Shown here piece by piece: positions 42,108 to 49,500 of a stretch of DNA of 64,000 nt. The notes under the pieces were generated by a model. The model searched no databases. It was not told the DNA's origin and worked only from the letters and a program-made list of their open reading frames with translations. The DNA is from Metallyticus violacea. Its lineage: Eukaryota; Arthropoda; Insecta; Mantodea; Metallyticidae. The position numbers were made by a program, and so were the translations under genes. Location of the stretch: positions 73,830,001 to 73,894,000 of the forward strand of contig CM060833.1 of assembly GCA_030762175.1 (NCBI GenBank), read 5' to 3'. Position 1 is the stretch's first letter. Every line of letters starts with the position of its first letter.

Positions 42108-45100
42108 GTTAGTATTATCTAAACTTTAGAATAATTTGTTAAGAATTATTAAGTATCAGTAGTTGTTATTGAAAATATTTCATTTTTAAAAATATCATAC
42201 AACTGCTTTTCATGATTTTCTCATATATCTGGCTTTGTTTGTAAACCTTGTCCGCTCAGACGGTGTTTTACATCTCGGTTACTAGGCATGCTACAACCGT
42301 ACAACCGACTACGCCCATTATTTCAATCCCACTTCTCCTTCCCCTGTTTTTCAATACCGCATTCTGAACATGTTCCCTACCGGTCTCACGGTAGTATGCA
42401 TTTATTGACAAAGATGGCTAGATAACTGACCCTAGAGTAACGTATTTTTATGTTATTTTAAATAGCTTTACCTTCTTTCCATCATCATGCTCTAAGGTAA
42501 AATAGTTTGATCAAAATATGCTTTAATGTCAACAGATACATGACATTCATTTTTTAGTTCTTATCGCTGTTACCTATTTTTGTAAATATCAGTTCAGGTT
42601 CAAACTCTATACATTTTCAGAGACATATGTACGTCGCTCTCGGCGAAGCTCTCGGTTTCCTGAGCCACCTTTGGATGTCACGGAAGTCGAGAAGAGACTG
42701 GTAGCAGAACTGGGGCCTCACGTTTGTGTGTTCGAGAAAGTATGCGACAAGTATGCCCAACATGCTCGCCAACTTCACGACGCTAATCACGTGTTGGACT
42801 GGGATCAAGTCTTCCGGTAAGCTGCGCAGTTAAACAGCGAAATTCAGAATGAAAAGTGCAACTTTATTTCCCAGTTGACCATTCTGTAAACGTAAACAGA
42901 AAGATATGTTGTCAAAAAAGGAGTATGATACTTCTTTATTCAACATTTCTCGTAGTGGTGAATAGTAATCCTTAAATACTACTGTGTTACCTAGCTTTTC
43001 GTTACAAAATTGTTCAAATAATTTTTATTAAAAGAAAGAATAAAAATTTAAAAGAATGGAAATTAAAGTACTTTATAAAGAAAAATATTATAAATGAATA
43101 AACAGAGTAGGCATTAGAGTTGTTAATGAAGTTAAATATATATAACCAGCCCTAGAATGTACGAAGTCAAATGTTAAGGAGCAAGTAGTTAAATTCAATT
43201 TAAAAGTATACCAAAACATAGTGCATATTATCATACAAAGAATCATTTTAGGCCTGCTTTCGCAGCTAAATGCAAATTGCATGGTGCAGAGCTTGCGCCA
43301 GTCGCTGGTTTCGTCGATGTACAACATCCGCTCCAAGTTCCACTCGCACAACTTTGATCAACAATAGAATGCATACAATATTATTTTTATTTCAATAATA
43401 AATACTAACTTGTGTTTGAAAAGTAGTGCTCCTCTGCAACCATACATTACTGACATCTGTTAATGAAAAGTTCGTTTACTTGTAACCTTCCGTATTAAAA
43501 TAATAACTAATTCCTTTAATTACCGCCCTGATATTTCCTTAAACTCCTCTATAGTATGGGGTTTATTTCTGTAAACTTTATTTGTTTCTATTTTAGCGAT
43601 AACATTTCAATAAAAGTGAAGTGAAGTGTATTTCAATAAAATACACTTCACTAACACGCTGCATTTAATAATATTGGAGCACCAATCTCCTGTAATAAAA
43701 CTTAATAATACAAAGATATGTATTAATAATTTCTTTTCTTAATTATTTTCTTAATTGTAATGGGAGTTATAACAACAAAAAACAGAAATATTGCTTGCTC
43801 TCGTAACAGAAAAATACGACTACTGTCTACTTGCTGTCATCAGCGCAAGAACTCTTGGCCAAGAGTCAAATTAGATTCCGATTATCTTGCTTATCTCTTA
43901 TTTATTCATAGTTCATAGTTTTGTTTCTTATAATACAAGTCATTTATGGCCTGAGTGTGCCGTTGAGCTCATCGCGCACTGGATCAAGGTCATGCCAGTT
44001 GCCTGTCACAACAACTTACAGTTCTCGCGCTGATGACAGCAAATGTACAGTTAGTGGTAATTTTCTGTTACGTGAGCAAATACTATTTTTGCTTTTTGTT
44101 GTTATAACTTCGATTGTAATTAATAAATTAGTAACACTCACGTCTTTGTATTATTAGGTGCCTTTACAGGCGATTGGTACTCCAGTGTTGTTAAATGTAG
44201 CGTGTTAGTGTAGTGTATTTTATTGAAAAGTTGTCAAACAAATAAAGTTTACAGAAATAAACCCTATACTGTAGGGAAGCTTAAGAAAATATCAGGGCGG
44301 AAATTAAAGAAATGTGTATCATTTTATTACGAAAGCAAAGCTGTTACAAGTGATTGAATTTTTTTTTAACAGATGTCAGAAATGTATGCTTGCAGACGAA
44401 TACTACTTCGAACATAGGTTAGTACTTATTAATGAAATGAAACTAATATTGTGTGCGCTCTATTGTTGAAAGTAAGAAAACAATAGAAGAGAAAATAAAA
44501 GTTTGGAAATCAAAAAAAAAAAAAAAAAAAAAGGAAGTAATGAAGGAAGCAGGGCTGCGCTGTTGTTGAAACATTAAGCGGATAACATATTTAATAACAC
44601 GCATTTTTATTAGTAGATAGATAGAAATAGAAAAGAACTTTGGTCAAATAGAATGTAAATAGGGAAGATCTTTGGAGGAAGAAGAAAAGTTTTTTTTAAG
44701 GTAAAAATACTGTAAAGTGAGAAAATTCTAATAATAAAATTATTGAAATACTAATCACAATTAGCTATGATTAAAGTCTCTAACACGAAGAACCCCAACA
44801 ATTAATCCTGTCCCTTGTTTTAGGTGGTCTGTCTTTAATGTGAGTCATATAGCATGGATATAAAATGTACAGGAAATCATGGGCAAAAGTCAATATGATA
44901 TAAATAAAAAGATGTGCTTGTGTTACCCGAGTACGCATGACAATATTTAACATTTGTTATTAATCATTGCTTTCTATGAAATATTTTCCTAATGAGCTCT
45001 TAATTTTCTTTTTTGTTCACAGAGGTTACGAGTCCTCGCCGAATCCCGATAAAAGAAACTTCTTGCTGAGCGTATTCCTAGGAGATATCGTAGCATCTCC

Positions 45101-45359
45101 TGGACTTTGTCGTCAGTTAGCCAAGAGGGGTCGTGCCTGCAAGGCCGTCATTGGACTGGATGAGCTTGATCTTTCCACTCCTGCTGCAAGAGTAACTCGG
45201 GTTGATAAACCGGAAAGGACCAGCCAAACGACCCATGCTCCTGTATCTTCCATTGTGACCCGCACCGAGTCCAGCGTAACCAGTTCAGTCTCGGCAGGGT
45301 CTGAAGGCAACCGACCCAGGTCGCGCGGTACGAGACGATACAACTCTCGTGAACCCTAA
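6210..45359 (+). CDS. Secreted four-cysteine protein, three coding exons (join 6210-6414, 42621-42816, 45023-45359)
   Basis: Seen: three exons with GT..AG borders join in one frame (205+196+337 nt) to give 245 residues plus stop. The junction codons are A|AG (Lys69, phase 1) and CG|A (Arg134, phase 2). Residues 1-29 form a signal peptide with the core [14 protein letters not shown]. Residues 36-66 are hydrophobic, then amphipathic. RRSRR (73-77) could be a furin-type processing site. The conserved-looking core runs from about 86 to 180 and contains C104-x5-C110 and C163-x9-C173, with the motifs HVLDWDQVF and [16 protein letters not shown]. Residues 181-245 are Ser/Thr/Arg-rich and probably disordered. 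Family: I do not recognise a named family; the paired-cysteine layout loosely recalls small secreted insect proteins such as DM4/12, but this is not a match I can prove. Inferred: a secreted protein, possibly disulfide-bonded. An extra phase-1/phase-1 exon inside the 36-kb intron cannot be excluded. Confidence 0.8.
7811..8356. mobile_element. Possible non-autonomous DNA element with about 60-bp inverted ends
   Basis: The left end (CGGGTACTGCACTGGTC, then AATAAGCCAT and GGCCA) matches the reverse complement of the right end (CGGGACTGCATCGGTC, TATGAACCAT, GGCCAATTGG) at roughly two bases in three over about 60 bp. The 430-bp interior is AT-rich with no coding frame. No target duplication is clear, so the superfamily is open. 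Confidence 0.4.
9204..9233. repeat. (TC)n microsatellite
   Basis: About 14 TC units, adjoining the tail of the family-B SINE. Confidence 0.9.
9237..9515 (-). mobile_element. SINE family B copy, old and diverged
   Basis: It matches the family-B plan: tail TTGAATAGTGTTTAACATC, body CGGCCTAAGTTTAGGGCATC, TCAGTTAGGGTGGACAGTCC and B-box region TGGCAGGATTTGAACTATAG. It carries many substitutions. A (TC)n run at 9204-9233 abuts the tail. Confidence 0.65.
10063..10326 (-). pseudogene. Tc1-like transposase C-terminal fragment
   Basis: The minus-strand frame carries [18 protein letters not shown], then [17 protein letters not shown] and LLQWKL. This matches the layout of arthropod Tc1-like transposases around and after the third catalytic Asp (SPD.SP.D...FG.L, then TL..LWK....K....VL...LL.WK). 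Upstream parts of the enzyme are not visible. It is a fragment and not expected to function. Confidence 0.5.
11432..11596 (-). other. Candidate minus-strand exon or transposon scrap
   Basis: A G+C-richer block bounded on the minus strand by an acceptor (TTGAACATACAG) and a strong donor (GAGAG|GTGAGT). One frame is open for about 48 codons ([19 protein letters not shown], then NWNSKVHRI) and then stops at 11448-11450, before the donor. It could be a terminal coding exon with a 3'UTR intron, or a LINE fragment. Not recognised. Confidence 0.2.
12060..12860 (-). repeat. LTR-like interspersed repeat, copy 1 (minus)
   Basis: This stretch and 33428-34012 are inverted copies of one repeat, sharing GCACTCATCCGTAAGTTTCA, CACCAGAGGACG, GCTTATTTACACTATTGAA and TCATTGAAGCGTGG. 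In the minus orientation the first part is built of a degenerate tandem motif (acgcggYaaRataagcagtt). It is followed by three spaced copies of a TTCAAAATTGGTGCCC-like motif that resembles a primer-binding site. I infer an LTR plus leader of a retrotransposon; no gag or pol frame is present. Confidence 0.45.
13197..13384 (-). mobile_element. SINE family A copy, 5'-truncated, with 8-bp target duplication
   Basis: It holds the family-A tail and body only, ending before the tRNA-like head. TAATTGGT occurs at 13189-13196 and again at 13385-13392, directly flanking it, so the truncation happened at insertion, as in LINE-type retroposition. Confidence 0.75.
13393..16479. other. Intronic DNA, no gene seen
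   Basis: AT-rich. A short G+C-richer piece at 13480-13560 has an open frame (69 codons from 13517) with no recognised motif and no paired splice sites. Nothing else stands out apart from the AAT run. Confidence 0.5.
15429..15467. repeat. (AAT)n microsatellite
   Basis: About 12 AAT units with one GTA interruption; the antisense poly-Tyr frame here is an artefact. Confidence 0.85.
16480..16975 (-). pseudogene. Internally deleted DDE transposase with DUF4817-type N terminus
   Basis: Read on the minus strand from about 16955, frames join into a helix-turn-helix part ([17 protein letters not shown], then [11 protein letters not shown]), characteristic of the DUF4817-type insect transposases. The sequence then jumps to the C-terminal part ([20 protein letters not shown], then NFYL), and ends [13 protein letters not shown]. 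The middle of the catalytic core, with the first two acidic residues, is missing, and frameshifts are present. It is a deletion derivative that could only have moved with enzyme supplied elsewhere. Confidence 0.65.
16976..21998. other. Intronic DNA, no gene seen
   Basis: Very AT-rich. The longest frame (108 codons from 19524) shows no domain, no splice context and A/T-driven composition. A G run sits at about 18791-18799. Confidence 0.5.
21841..21870. repeat. Poly(T) tract
   Basis: About 29 consecutive Ts. No adjoining SINE or LINE end is recognised. Confidence 0.85.
21999..22287 (-). mobile_element. SINE family A copy, full length
   Basis: It is complete from the tail (TTTATTTACGGACACTC) to the tRNA-like head (B box GGGTTTGAACCCGCG; A-box region TGGTAACCACTATACAACC; end GGACCGAC). 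Antisense open frames here reflect the repeat rather than a gene. Confidence 0.85.
22803..22942 (+). mobile_element. SINE family A copy, 5'-truncated
   Basis: Only the 3' half is present: GGCACGAAAAAGAACCTCAA, then GAGCAAAATTTGTCGGCCG, then GATGTTAAAGAGC and AATAAAACAAATC. It abuts a family-E repeat on its right. Confidence 0.8.
22955..23345 (+). repeat. Interspersed repeat family E, copy 1
   Basis: It shares a series of blocks with 57420-57850: GAATTCGAGCCCCTCAGAAG (GATTTGAGCCCCTAAGAAG there), AACTTTTCCAAAGTGCTAGC, TCTAAGTGATCAGAGGA and GGCCAGCCCCAAAGAG. It has no A/B boxes, no coding frame and unknown class. Confidence 0.6.
23507..23532. repeat. Poly(A) tract
   Basis: A run of about 24 As, followed by a second short A-rich stretch. 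Confidence 0.85.
24827..25125 (-). mobile_element. SINE family B copy, near full length
   Basis: On the minus strand a tRNA-like head (GTGGTCGAGGTCGTTAAAGG as A-box region, GGGGTTCGAATCCCACC as B box) leads into a body with GGTTTTCCTCAGTCCTC and CCTAAACTTAGGCCTGG, and ends in GGGCGTTAAACACTATTCAT. A short (AT)n tract interrupts the body. Confidence 0.8.
25985..26078 (-). repeat. tRNA-like sequence, possible SINE head
   Basis: The minus strand reads GGACATGGTAGCTCAGTGCT, then AGAGCATTGGC, a good A box, and about 30 bases later GATGGTTCCAGTTTTCC, a worn B box. No anticodon stem can be formed and no body is recognisable, so it is a SINE fragment or tRNA pseudogene. Confidence 0.5.
26692..26721. 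repeat. (GGAACCT)n short tandem repeat
   Basis: Four head-to-tail copies of the heptamer GGAACCT. Confidence 0.85.
28185..28250 (-). pseudogene. Possible mariner-like transposase scrap
   Basis: The minus strand reads [20 protein letters not shown], resembling the mariner signature HPPYSPDLAPSDYHLF around the third catalytic Asp. Only about 20 codons are recognisable. It could be a short remnant or chance. Confidence 0.4.
31021..31027 (-). terminator. Pol III terminator of tRNA-Gln(CTG)
   Basis: On the minus strand, just past the tRNA 3' end, the sequence reads aaattttattt, giving a run of four Ts, the minimal Pol III stop signal. Confidence 0.6.
31033..31103 (-). tRNA. tRNA-Gln (anticodon CTG)
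   Basis: On the minus strand the 71 bases fold as a standard cloverleaf. The 7-bp acceptor pairs GGTCCCA with TGGGACC. The D arm is GTGT..GCAC, the anticodon stem CTGGA/TCCAG encloses loop CTCTGAA (anticodon CTG), and the T stem is CCGAG/CTCGG with TTCAAAT in the loop. The A box (TGGTGTAATGG) and B box (GAGTTCAAATC) are intact. A TTTT run follows about 7 bases downstream as a Pol III terminator. It lies antisense inside intron 1 of the secreted-protein gene. Confidence 0.95.
32323..32330 (-). terminator. Pol III terminator of tRNA-Gln(TTG)
   Basis: On the minus strand, five bases past the tRNA, there is a run of seven Ts (plus strand taaaaaaatt), a strong Pol III termination signal. Confidence 0.65.
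32335..32405 (-). tRNA. tRNA-Gln (anticodon TTG)
   Basis: It is identical to the tRNA-Gln at 31033 except for one base in the anticodon loop, which becomes CTTTGAA (anticodon TTG). All cloverleaf stems, the A box and the B box are intact, and a run of seven Ts follows downstream on the minus strand. The flanks differ from those of the other copy, so this is not a recent segmental duplication. Together the two genes would read CAG and CAA codons. Confidence 0.95.
32693..32983 (+). repeat. Two-unit tandem duplication, 203-bp period
   Basis: TTCGTTGATG...AATTTAGT...ATGT(A)TCTATTATA.TCAAAA...TTGTTTT.CT.AAAATATT.ATAAAAGTTGG is seen at 32693-32781 and again at 32896-32983. Only the last 90 bases of each unit are alike, so this is old. 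Confidence 0.55.
33428..34012 (+). repeat. LTR-like interspersed repeat, copy 2 (plus)
   Basis: This is the partner of the repeat at 12060-12860, in the opposite orientation and slightly shorter. The three primer-site-like motifs lie at about 33868, 33919 and 33960 (TTCAAAATTGGCACCA, TTCAAAATTGGTGCTC, TTCATAATTTGGTGCCC), 40-50 bases apart. A 109-codon frame across it is incidental. Confidence 0.45.
34265..34412 (+). pseudogene. Nuclear copy of mitochondrial 16S rRNA (NUMT)
   Basis: The stretch contains the highly conserved insect mitochondrial large-rRNA core: GCCGCAGTATTTTGACTGTG, then AAGGTAGCATAATCATTAGT, CTTTT, and GGTTGGACGAAA. Small differences from the usual sequence (gcgaagg for gcaaagg, gattggaggct) suggest nuclear decay. 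Only about 150 bases are present, in the midst of ordinary nuclear intron sequence, and the fragment abuts a SINE. It is not a working rRNA. Confidence 0.85.
34424..34632 (-). mobile_element. SINE family A copy, truncated at both ends, joined to the NUMT
   Basis: It matches the family-A body (CGTGAAACGGCCGACAAATT, CTTTCAGGCTTGAGGTTCTT) and ends at the tRNA-like B box (TGGAATTGAACCCGCGG). The A-box half and the 3' tail are missing. A 15-base near-repeat, gcattagg[t/c]caggat, lies just outside the NUMT (34210-34224) and just outside this SINE (34633-34647), as if both arrived as one block. Confidence 0.8.
36378..36720 (-). mobile_element. SINE family D, tRNA-derived
   Basis: Read on the minus strand, CCTTGGTTTAGTGCTTAGAG (A-box-like) and CCCGGGTTTGATACCCG (B-box-like) are followed by about 270 bases of unusually G+C-rich body, with GGGAGGTCTGGAACGGGG and GAGGTGGCGTTCTTCG. 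A 127-codon plus-strand frame here is part of the repeat and not a gene. Confidence 0.65.
37330..37495 (+). repeat. Direct repeat, about 120-bp spacing
   Basis: ATGGTCGTCTAAACTGGCAA, with TCATC and AGAGCCGTTA, recurs as ATGGCCGTTTAAACTGACCG, with TAATCGACAAACCGGTTA. Function and origin are unknown. Confidence 0.4.
37861..39105 (-). mobile_element. Mariner element, minus strand, decayed, with recognisable terminal repeats
   Basis: Terminal inverted repeats are visible: TACCTAGGGGATTATAAAAG from 37861, and on the minus strand TACGAAGCGGTTCTAAAAG from 39105, both continuing with a CC..GAC motif. A TA lies at each end. In between, the minus strand encodes a mariner transposase in broken frames: [50 protein letters not shown], then [16 protein letters not shown] and [10 protein letters not shown]. 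Frameshifts separate the pieces (ORF parts at 38446-38727 and 38035-38310). The length of about 1.24 kb is normal for mariner. It is inactive. Confidence 0.8.
39734..40764 (+). mobile_element. Mariner element, plus strand, decayed
   Basis: From 39850 the plus strand reads [20 protein letters not shown], then STIKNM, then on through [24 protein letters not shown] and [10 protein letters not shown], and ends [18 protein letters not shown] in place of the usual mariner finish, which recurs one frame over as [16 protein letters not shown]. Many frameshifts and stops are present. Candidate ends are AGTCTCGTCTATACTTTGGC at 39735 and, inverted, AGTCTAAAGGGTACTCTG ending at 40764; these pair only loosely. 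It differs in sequence from the neighbouring mariner, so the two are separate insertions. Confidence 0.7.
41475..41769 (-). mobile_element. SINE family A copy, full length, 13-bp target duplication
   Basis: CACAATCAAATAA occurs at 41462-41474 and 41770-41782, perfectly flanking a complete family-A element (tail GATTTGTTTCATTTATGG, B box CGGGTTTGAATCCG, head end CACCAGGACCGA). The intact duplication suggests a fairly recent insertion. Confidence 0.9.
41933..42105 (+). mobile_element. SINE family A 3' fragment running into a long (TAA)n tract
   Basis: The fragment GAGCAAAATTTATCAGCCC, then GTTAAAAAGTGTCCGTAAAT, passes directly into about 80 bases of uninterrupted AAT/TAA repeat. The tail of the SINE appears to have seeded the microsatellite. 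Confidence 0.75.
42026..42105. repeat. (AAT)n microsatellite, about 27 units
   Basis: Perfect trinucleotide repeat directly continuing the tail of a SINE fragment. Confidence 0.95.
42621..42816 (+). CDS. Coding exon 2: basic cleavage-site region and first cysteine pair
   Basis: The acceptor is ctatacattttcag and the donor is TTCCG|GTAAGC. The only reading frame that joins exon 1 is open throughout and encodes residues 69-134. It includes RRSRR, an acidic segment ([14 protein letters not shown]), the first cysteine pair (CVFEKVC) and the WDQVF motif. The exon is clearly richer in G+C than the intron on either side, which supports coding constraint. An antisense reading frame over the same bases is a shadow. 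Confidence 0.82.
42817..45022 (+). other. Intron 2 of the secreted-protein gene (2.2 kb)
   Basis: A GTAAGC donor and a long T-rich acceptor bound it. It contains the TTAA-flanked foldback element at 43516-44307 and an A run at about 44513-44533. The rest is AT-rich with no further coding signal. Confidence 0.75.
43516..44307. mobile_element. TTAA-flanked foldback (MITE-like) element
   Basis: The two halves are long inverted repeats: 43520-43853 pairs with 44020-44303, sharing blocks such as CCGCCCTGATATTT, GGGTTTATTTCTGTAAACTT, TCAATAAAATACACT, CTAACACGCT, GTTATAACAACAAAAA and GCTGTCATCAGCGC. TTAA sits immediately outside both ends (43516-43519, 44304-44307), as expected of a piggyBac-type target duplication. 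There is no transposase frame. The loop (43854-44019) is unique. The left arm carries about 30 extra bases. It lies inside intron 2. Assignment to piggyBac is inferred from TTAA only. Confidence 0.7.
45023..45359 (+). CDS. Coding exon 3: second cysteine pair, Ser/Thr/Arg tail and stop
   Basis: The acceptor is ttttttgttcacag. The AG at 45021-45022 is chosen because using the next AG two bases on leads to a stop ten codons later. The exon encodes residues 134-245 and ends with TAA at 45357-45359. It carries [18 protein letters not shown], then RGRAC, then a low-complexity tail rich in Thr, Ser, Val and Arg. The open frame extends 56 bases upstream of the acceptor, but that part is intronic. Confidence 0.82.
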
Positions 45360-46542
45360 TTGTAAAGTCATTTGAAAACCTCTTAGAGACTGAAATAATA
45401 GTGTACCGATACCAACAGTCAATGAAGCTACTGTGGTTTGTTTGCTGCTGTGCATTCTCTACGGCTGTTACGAAGATTTGGGGTTTATCAAAACAGAGCA
45501 CGCTAATAGTTGCCGATTACGGACGCTTTTCAGCATTTCCTTATCAATTTACCAATTTAAAACAATTGAAAGTTTTTGCTGAAACTTTCACTTCTCACAG
45601 TTTTGACTCTTCTGCAAAAATTCACCCATCTTTCATTCGTAAACGGAGATTGTTTCTTGGCGGATGCTAAATTTGTACTTTTACACTTTTAATTTAGTAC
45701 CTTGTAGACATAGGAGACCAAGTCCTTTGCTAATAACCTACCATTCATGAGAATTTTCTCAATGTCCTGCATGGAAATATTGACCTCATGGGCTGAGAAA
45801 GACGCTGTGCAAAATTTAAGTTTTGTTTCGTTCATTATATTTTGATGTGAAGACATAACCACGTAGCTCGTAACTCATTAATCATAAGACAACCTACTCT
45901 TGACCGCCGCATATCAACAACTTGGGATACTTAATGAAGGAAATTCACACAATCTTGAAGGCAAAACGTTCGGTAAGAAAGTATTATTTAATTTTATTTC
46001 TCCATCACGTATACATCCAAAATCTTCCCTCAGAATGTGGGGTTATGTTCAGAATTCTAGTGCTTACGTCAGAGTTTTAGCTTTGTAACTCTTTGACAAA
46101 AGAACTCATATTTATTGTTTAATGCAAAAGATGCCAAAATGAGTCAGGAAATAACGTCATCTAAAGTTTTTTTGGCGATAGTGTTGCATTCTTGTATGTT
46201 TAAATTAAACAATTCAGGTATCCAGAAATTCACTGTGGAGATCGCTGAACGACAGATGACTTGGAACTCCAATACCCAACAAGTTTTCTTTAATTTTTCC
46301 TCTTTGAAATAGATGAGATGTGTTGCTACATGTGGATCATAGATAAATGCTAGCTCTTTAACAGAAAACTCAGTTAACATTTTGCGGTAACGTGCCAATA
46401 ATCAGCTTGCAAAAGGCAAGTCTTGCTCGCACTGCCCTGGTTTGTCTGCTCCAGATACATTATCTTGCTGCTAAGAATCGCCTTAATGTTGAAAGTAGTG
46501 ATATTTAAATTAAATCCTTAAAGTAAAACGATTAAAAATAAA
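45360..46542 (+). other. Probable 3'UTR; candidate poly(A) signal at 46537
   Basis: No AATAAA is seen in the first 1.1 kb after the stop codon. The first clear one lies at about 46537-46542, within attaaaaataaag. The intervening stretch holds small open frames, including an 89-codon one at 45401-45670, that I do not take as genes. Where the mRNA ends is a guess. Confidence 0.25.
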
Positions 46543-49500
46543 GAAAAGCACTTCAGTGGTGTACTAATTTTAAGTTATTTTGAAGTCGTTCATTGACGTT
46601 ATAGATGTCCATAAATCAGGACAATACTACTGAAATATTTCAAATTGTAGTCTTCATTGAAAAAAAATGTAAACGAAGACAAGTTCTCTGTAAAAGCAAG
46701 AGTACAATTAATAAAATAATGGTTTTCAATTGCTATAACTTTTCAGTAAGTAAACAAGTAAATCATATGTACAACTTTGAAAAATGGTAAATTGAAAACA
46801 TCACAAAACTTTTCAGTCAAGACAGAAAATATACGTATGGATATTTCAAGTAATAAATGCATACTCAGACATTTCCTCACTTAGCAGTACATGAACACAT
46901 AGGACTTAAAATGAATTATTGTTAAAAGTAAAGAGAAAGAAGTATCCTTTTTAACAGTGGTGTATGGTGGATGCTTGTTATCCTAATTACACAACAATAG
47001 TTCACATAAAATAAGTAAATAAAAATAGTAATATCATTTTTGTAAGCGTTAAAAATAAAAAATGAAAATATTTTTAAAAATATCTATTTTCTTTGTTTTG
47101 ATTGTAAACAAAAATGTAATCCCCAAAAGTCGTCCTATAAAGTTAAGTTTAATTTGGGCATAAAAACTGGAATAACTTCGAAATAATAACTTATATTTTG
47201 AAAATGGCGTTCACAAGAAATCAGAATCTCAAATGTTATAATTTACTGTTTCGCTATCATATGTTTCAGATATACAAAGTGCACCACCATGTCCTTATTT
47301 AATGTGAATACAGTTTATGCACCGTCCAAATCACTCATTATTTATACAATAAGAATTTTGTTTACCTTTGCTTGTCGCGAATGAAATTTTGAAAATATTT
47401 CTAGCTTTTTCAAATGTATAACTAAGGTTTACAGTTTTATCGGTAGATAGAGCTCCAGATATTACTAAAGTATGATTTGAAAGTCATGGTTATATTTTAA
47501 TATTGTAGTAATGTCAAAAAGAAAAATAATGTTTCTCGTGACAAAAAATAAATTGGCTAATCTCATATTTTGTTAACAAGCTTGTTTTACTGAAATTGTT
47601 TACATTTGTCAAATCAAATTATGTTTTTTTTATTCAAATCTGCAAATTTTGGAATTTACACACTTTTTTAAAATTTACAATAAAACTCAGAAAATTTTAG
47701 TCACTAATATTTGTAAATTTCAGCACAAAATTTCATATCTGTAGCGAAGAGCATTTTGTAGAAAAGAATGTTAAACATAAGTGACAGTTTAGTGCCGTGA
47801 CCTCCACTAAAAGCACAAAAGAGTTTTAAATAAACCATGGGGATTTTTAATATTTTTTAAAATAAAGAAAAACTTGAATTATTTCCTATTTAATAACTGA
47901 TTTTTTTCACCAAATTTCCCGAACAGAACAGGTAACAGAAACCTCTGCCCTGTGTACTCAATCCTTTGACAAACTGTTTCATTTTCATTAATCCCAATTT
48001 TATGTGCAGAGGGGGCAAGAGAGCATTTATAGTATTCACAAGTGGGTTATGTTCTACATTGATGTGACCAGGAATGAATTGCTGCTTAGTTTCGAAATGA
48101 TTAAAGTTAAAGTGTTTTTTCCTTGTCGCGACTGCCCATTAACATATGTAATAACAGTATTTGGTGAACTCTTCCTACATTTCCACAAAAAGATTGCATT
48201 TTAAAATCGCCACATAAGTAAATGAAGCTCGTAATTAATTAAACTAAGGATCGTAGACATTGTTTCATTTTTCTTTCAAGCCTACTGCAAAGAAATATAT
48301 CCTCATTATGCAGCAAAACTGCTTTTAAACTGAACTTAGAGTAGTCTGGAGTAATCACCAATCATTTGGATTATGCTGGATTCCTAAATTAGTCATTAGA
48401 CAATTGACATCATTACAAACATATGTATGATTTTTAAGTTCAAAAAATTGTCAAACTTTTCATTTTGTTTTCCATAGACTGTAATTCTAGTAGTTTGAGC
48501 ACGCATATTCCGTGTAGCAACATGAAATCCAACATCTCTACTTGCTTTTTCCCTAAATTTTTATTCCGTACTAAATAATATAACCCGACTGATAGAACAG
48601 TACCAAGTTTCTAGTGGTGAAGGGTTCATAAGTTCAATCGCTTAAACTTAAAGGTTAAATGGAATCGTCACTGATGACTGTCAATTTCTTCAAATGACTT
48701 TGGGGAAACGTGTACTGGTAAAGTTTCATTGCAAGGGACCGTTAAATTGCTGATGGCTATTTTGGATAAATAACATTGGATTTCGTCTTCTTGGTCAACA
48801 CTGATACTTTTACAATACATAATTAACATTCATTCACATAATTGTGCGGTTTCCACCAAATTATAGGAACGGCGAAAGGTAAAGACTTTAATTTCTCAAA
48901 TAACACTTTTTCAAATTTATTGTACAAGTAATGTAACAATGTTTGGGCCTCTTTTTATCTTGATCACCAATTTTGCAACCAAAGTAGTAAGAATAAACTA
49001 TTTTTGTAGTTTTATAGATTTTTGCTTTTGTGATTTTGGTTTGAACTTTCCACAAATTTAACAAAAATTAAAATACTAACGTCTCACAGTTTTATCAATG
49101 GTGAACACAGAAATAAAGTCACTACACCGACAAACAATAACGCACGACTATCTTGCTTCAAAGAACTACAGCACTAGACCAAATAATCAAACTAAAACTC
49201 CAAACGAAAGATTCGCTCAGAACAATTCTAAAAGAATTAATAACATATTTATCTCTCAAGACTTACATTTCCTTTCAATGCAAAGTTCCGCTCCAGCAAG
49301 GGACTTCCGGTAGTAAAATTGTGAACACACACACACACACACACAATACGTTTAGGGATTAGAGAAACCGCTAGTACAAACATTATCAAGGGTAATAATT
49401 ATGTTTTAAACTGTGTATAAAATACACATTATCTATAAAATGATGTAACAAAGTCTTAGAATATACCCTACATATAACTTTTGTCATGTTCGCGGATCGA

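Larger units (their letters stand above)
6415..42620 (+). other. Intron 1 of the secreted-protein gene (about 36.2 kb)
   Basis: It is bounded by GTAAGT at the left and a pyrimidine-rich tract plus AG at the right. It has filled with mobile-element copies and carries two tRNA genes on the opposite strand. Its extent is inferred from the phase agreement of exons 1 and 2; a small internal exon could have been missed. Confidence 0.65.

Noticed and set aside
45148..45501. Antisense frames over exon 3
   Set aside because: They are shadows of the real plus-strand exon, which has phase-matched splice sites.
45401..45670. 89-codon frame starting with a signal-peptide-like segment (MKLLWFVCCCAFSTAV)
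   Set aside because: It lies only 40 bases past the stop codon of the secreted-protein gene, has no promoter or splice signals, and its remainder shows no family features. Treated as 3'UTR.
46144..46398. 84-codon minus-strand frame downstream of the gene
   Set aside because: No recognised motif; lies in probable 3'UTR antisense with no splice signals.
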